DNA of 21,650 nucleotides from positions 1-21,650 of the forward strand of contig CBFGZI010000057.1 in the NCBI GenBank assembly GCA_965653225.1, read 5' to 3'. This document shows, one piece after another, positions 19,111 to 21,650 of the stretch. Made by a program: the position numbers and the translations under genes. Every line of letters begins with the position of its first letter. Within the stretch, counting starts at the first letter, position 1. The DNA comes from JALZDI01 sp965653225. Its GTDB lineage: Bacteria > Actinomycetota > Actinomycetes > Propionibacteriales > Nocardioidaceae. A model generated the notes under the pieces. That model made no database searches. It was not told where the DNA came from and was given only the letters and a program-made list of their open reading frames with translations.

Positions 19111-21477
19111 CGAGGCTCCATTCTCGGTACGCGGGTTCGTAGGGTCGAGGACGCGGCGCTGGTCACGGGCGCCTCGACGTACGTCGGCAACCTCCAGCGT
19201 GAAGGACTGCTGCACGCGGAGTTCGTGCGCTCGCCGATGGCACACGCGCGAATCCTCGGCATCGACACCGCAGCCGCGGCTGAGGCGCCCGGTGTCGTGG
19301 CCGTGTACACCGCGGACGACCTGTCGCTGCCCGCCCACCACGACTTCATTGTGCTCAACCCGGACCTTCCCCGCCCGCCGCTGGCCACCGACCGGGTGCG
19401 GTTCGTGGGTGAGTCGGTCGCGCTGGTGGTGGCCGAGTCGAAGGCGGCCGCGGTCGACGCGGCCGAGCTGGTGGACGTCGACTACGAGCCCCTGCCCGCG
19501 GCTGTCGACCTCGAGGCGGCGCTGGCCCCGGACGCGGAGCCGCAGTTTCCCGACCTCGGCACCAACCTGGTTGGCGGGCAGCGTTCCGCGCCCGATCCCG
19601 ACCCACTCGACGGCGCCGACGTGGTCGTACGCGCGCGGATGGTGAACCAGCGGGTCGCGGTGCTGCCGCTGGAGGGGAACGCGATCGTGGCCGACCCGAC
19701 CGACGAGGGCGACCACGACCTGGTCGTGCACGTCTCGACGCAGATGCCGCACCTGTTCCGCGGCCAGCTGAGCGAGCTCTTCGGCATCGAGCCCGATCGT
19801 GTGCGGGTCGTCGCGCCGCACGTCGGCGGCGCGTTCGGAGGCAAGGCCGGAATGCTCGCCGAGCACACCGCCACCGTGGGTGCGGCCCGGCGGCTGGGCC
19901 GGCCGGTCGCGTGGGTGGAGACCCGCTCGGAGAACCTCGTGTCGATGCCGCACGGACGGGCCCAGGTCGGCTACTACGAGCTCGGCCTCACCAAGGAGGG
20001 GAAGACCACCGGGCTGCGGGCCAGGGTGATCGGCGACGCCGGCGCCTACGCCGGGTTCGGCGGCGCTCTGCCGATCGGCCTCACGTATCTCATGGCGTCG
20101 GGCGTCTATGACATCCCCGTGGTCGGGTTCGACGTGGCGGCGGTGGTCACCAACACCACCCCGACGGGCGCGTTCCGCGGCGCGGGGCGGCCCGAGGCCG
20201 CCGCGCACCTGGAGCGGATCATGGACATCGCCGCCGCAGAGCTGGGGCTCGACCCGGTGGAGCTGCGCCGGCGCAACTTCCTCCCTCCGGAGGCCTTCCC
20301 GGTGACGACTCCCACCGGAGCGGTCTACGACAGCGGCGACTACGACCTGCCGCTGCGGGAGGCACTCAGGCTGGCCGACTACGACGGGCTGCGCGAGGAA
20401 CAGGCACGCCGTCGTGAGAGCGACGACCCGGTGCAGCTCGGCATCGGAGTGAGTGTCTACGTCGAGGTCACCGCACCAGGAGGTGGCTCGGAGTTCGGCT
20501 CGGTGACGGTTCACCGCGACGGGTCGGCGACGGTGTCGTCCGGAACGTCCGCGCACGGGCAGGGCCACGCGACGGCGTTTGCCATGCTCGTCTCCGACAC
20601 GCTCGGCATCCCCTTCGAGAAGATCACCTACGTGCAGTCGGACACCGCGGCGGTGCCGCGCGGAGGCGGCACCGGCGGCTCGCGGTCGCTGCAGCTCGGT
20701 GGCAGCGCGGTCAGGTCGGCCGCGAGCGATGTGCTGGAGCAGGCACGCCGACACGCTGCGAAGCTGCTGGAGGCATCGCCGAAGGACATCGAGCTGACGC
20801 AGGACGGTGACCTCGGCGTGAGCGGGGTGCCCGGCCAGACCGTGACCTGGCTGCAGGTGGCCGAGGCCGCACAGGAGGCCGGCGAGGAGCTCTCCGCCGG
20901 GCTCGACGTCGACCAGGACAACTCGACCTTCCCGTTCGGGGCACACGTGTCGGTCGTCGAGGTGGACACCGACACCGGGAAGGTGCGGCCGCGGCGCCAC
21001 ATCGCCGTCGATGACTGCGGCCGGATTCTGAACCCCCTGCTCGTGGAGGGCCAGCAGCACGGCGGGCTCGCCCAGGGCATCGCGCAGGCGCTGTACGAGG
21101 AGGTCGTGTTCGACCCCGAGGGGCAGCCGTTGACCTCGACGCTGGCCCAGTACGCGATGCCCAGCGCGCGGGACCTGTTCGGCTTCGAGACCGCCAACAC
21201 CGAGACCCCGACAGACCTGAACGCACTCGGCGCCAAGGGGATCGGCGAGTCGGCCACGATCGGCTCCACCCCCGCGGTGCAGAACGCCGTGGTCGACGCG
21301 GTGAGCCATCTCGGCGTACGCCACATCGACCTGCCGTGCACGCCGCAGCGGGTGTGGCGCGCGGTGCAGGACGCCCGCGCCGGCCACCCGGCAGACCCCT
21401 GGCGGGAGCCGCCCGACGTGTTCGCAACGCTGCCGGTCCGCGGCGGCGCGCAACCCGACGAGTCCGCCGGGATCTAG
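19108..21477 (+). CDS. Xanthine dehydrogenase/CoxL-family molybdenum-binding subunit
   Basis: 789 residues, normal for the large subunit of molybdenum hydroxylases. Visible landmarks: the N-terminal a/b-hammerhead domain (LGTRVRRVEDAALVTGASTYVGN), GGAFGGK (240-246), the substrate-loop segment GAFRGAGRPEAAAH (354-367), the cofactor-contacting GQGHATAFA (484-492) and the catalytic glutamate E714 in GAKGIGE. The active-site loop is of the AYRGAGR type (form II, function varied), not the Cys-containing AYxCSFR loop of true aerobic CO dehydrogenase, so CO oxidation is unlikely; hydroxylation of an aldehyde or heterocycle is expected. Start: the ATG; an in-frame GTG 9 bases upstream is an alternative. 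The FAD and 2Fe-2S subunits normally encoded beside it are absent on both sides in this window. Confidence 0.9.
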   Translation: MRGSILGTRVRRVEDAALVTGASTYVGNLQREGLLHAEFVRSPMAHARILGIDTAAAAEAPGVVAVYTADDLSLPAHHDFIVLNPDLPRPPLATDRVRFVGESVALVVAESKAAAVDAAELVDVDYEPLPAAVDLEAALAPDAEPQFPDLGTNLVGGQRSAPDPDPLDGADVVVRARMVNQRVAVLPLEGNAIVADPTDEGDHDLVVHVSTQMPHLFRGQLSELFGIEPDRVRVVAPHVGGAFGGKAGMLAEHTATVGAARRLGRPVAWVETRSENLVSMPHGRAQVGYYELGLTKEGKTTGLRARVIGDAGAYAGFGGALPIGLTYLMASGVYDIPVVGFDVAAVVTNTTPTGAFRGAGRPEAAAHLERIMDIAAAELGLDPVELRRRNFLPPEAFPVTTPTGAVYDSGDYDLPLREALRLADYDGLREEQARRRESDDPVQLGIGVSVYVEVTAPGGGSEFGSVTVHRDGSATVSSGTSAHGQGHATAFAMLVSDTLGIPFEKITYVQSDTAAVPRGGGTGGSRSLQLGGSAVRSAASDVLEQARRHAAKLLEASPKDIELTQDGDLGVSGVPGQTVTWLQVAEAAQEAGEELSAGLDVDQDNSTFPFGAHVSVVEVDTDTGKVRPRRHIAVDDCGRILNPLLVEGQQHGGLAQGIAQALYEEVVFDPEGQPLTSTLAQYAMPSARDLFGFETANTETPTDLNALGAKGIGESATIGSTPAVQNAVVDAVSHLGVRHIDLPCTPQRVWRAVQDARAGHPADPWREPPDVFATLPVRGGAQPDESAGI

Positions 21478-21485
21478 CCGAAGCC

Positions 21486-21516
21486 GCGGCCCAGCGGGCA
21501 ACGCCCGCCGGGCCGC
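21486..21516. terminator. Bidirectional terminator hairpin between convergent genes
   Basis: GCGGCCC (21486-21492) pairs with GGGCCGC (21510-21516), and inside it GCGGGC (21494-21499) pairs with GCCCGC (21503-21508) with one A-C mismatch between and an AAC loop: 13 pairs in all. It starts 8 bases after the molybdenum-subunit stop and 14 bases beyond the stop of the leftward gene at the window edge. Confidence 0.7.
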
Positions 21517-21529
21517 CTGACGCGATGGC

Positions 21530-21650
21530 CTAGGCCCCGAGCCCCGCGCGTACCGCGTTCACCAGCTGCGGCCGAAGCTCGCTCGCCTTGATCACGGCGT
21601 CGACCGAGCCGACGTCGACGGCGCGCCTGATGCTGTGGGCCCGGTCGAAC
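21530..21650 (-). CDS. C-terminal fragment of a leftward gene, possibly a carboxyltransferase-like protein
   Basis: Only the last 39 codons are inside the window, ending with a TAG at 21532-21530. The visible segments HSIRRAVDVGSVDAVIKA and SELRPQLVNAVRAG resemble the C-terminal end of bacterial acyl-CoA carboxylase carboxyltransferase-type proteins as I remember them. The match is short and the call is weak. The frame keeps good actinobacterial codon use and is followed by the shared terminator hairpin, so a real gene end is likely. Confidence 0.5.
   Translation of the reverse strand, partial: FDRAHSIRRAVDVGSVDAVIKASELRPQLVNAVRAGLGA

Noticed and set aside
19108..21477. Aerobic carbon monoxide dehydrogenase large subunit (form I CoxL)
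   Set aside because: The diagnostic Cys-containing AYxCSFR loop is absent; the equivalent loop is GAFRGAGR, and the CoxM and CoxS genes are not nearby.
18958..21501. 847-codon open frame on the minus strand opposite the molybdenum hydroxylase gene
   Set aside because: The plus-strand frame carries every family motif; the antisense frame is rich in Arg, Gly and His without recognisable domains and is open only because of the high third-position GC.

Overview
The window is high-GC DNA whose gene content points to an actinobacterium: a WhiB-like regulator close to WblA/WhiB4, DinB/DUF664-type proteins, many GTG starts, and several genes whose -10 box lies only 6-7 bases before the start codon (leaderless pattern). 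I cannot name the genus. No tRNA, rRNA, CRISPR array, insertion sequence or phage gene was seen. The window is chromosomal-looking and mostly made of short, independent transcription units.

Left part (1-7550). After a strong terminator and a DinB-family gene comes the main metabolic block, two divergent operons around a 138-bp control region. Leftward run a PLP-dependent D-amino acid deaminase-like protein, an amidohydrolase of the N-acyl-D-amino-acid deacylase family, and a GntP-family (gluconate-type) permease. Rightward run a 2-keto-3-deoxygluconate (KDG) kinase-like PfkB sugar kinase, an IclR-type regulator and a RidA imine deaminase, the last two start codons overlapping the preceding stop or gene end. 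Read together (uptake of a sugar acid, N-deacylation, deamination with imine hydrolysis, phosphorylation of a keto-deoxy sugar acid) this looks like a catabolic pathway for an N-acylated amino sugar acid, with N-acetyl-D-glucosaminate (oxidised GlcNAc, for example from oxidative chitin cleavage) as the best guess. Degradation of N-acyl-D-amino acids is the main alternative. This is the most interesting system in the window.

Middle part (7551-12691). A 977-residue fusion joins an APH-type small-molecule kinase, an M23/LytM-like domain that keeps its metal-binding motifs, and a class III aminotransferase-fold domain resembling ethanolamine-phosphate/phosphohydroxylysine phospho-lyases. It has a leaderless promoter. 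It is followed by a berberine-bridge-type FAD oxidoreductase and a gamma-class carbonic anhydrase-like hexapeptide protein, each preceded by a perfect inverted repeat.

Right part (12692-21650). In order: an antibiotic biosynthesis monooxygenase-domain protein, a WblA-like regulator with a long upstream region holding a perfect 9-bp inverted repeat, a SAM-dependent methyltransferase, a short E. coli-type phosphoglycerate dehydrogenase whose stop codon lies inside a 14-bp tandem repeat, a VOC-fold protein, a 450-bp gene-free and hairpin-rich stretch, a LacI-family regulator with twin operators over its own promoter, a 65-residue orphan protein, a second DinB-family protein, and a large molybdenum hydroxylase subunit without its usual partner subunits. 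The right edge cuts a leftward gene of which only the last 39 codons are visible.
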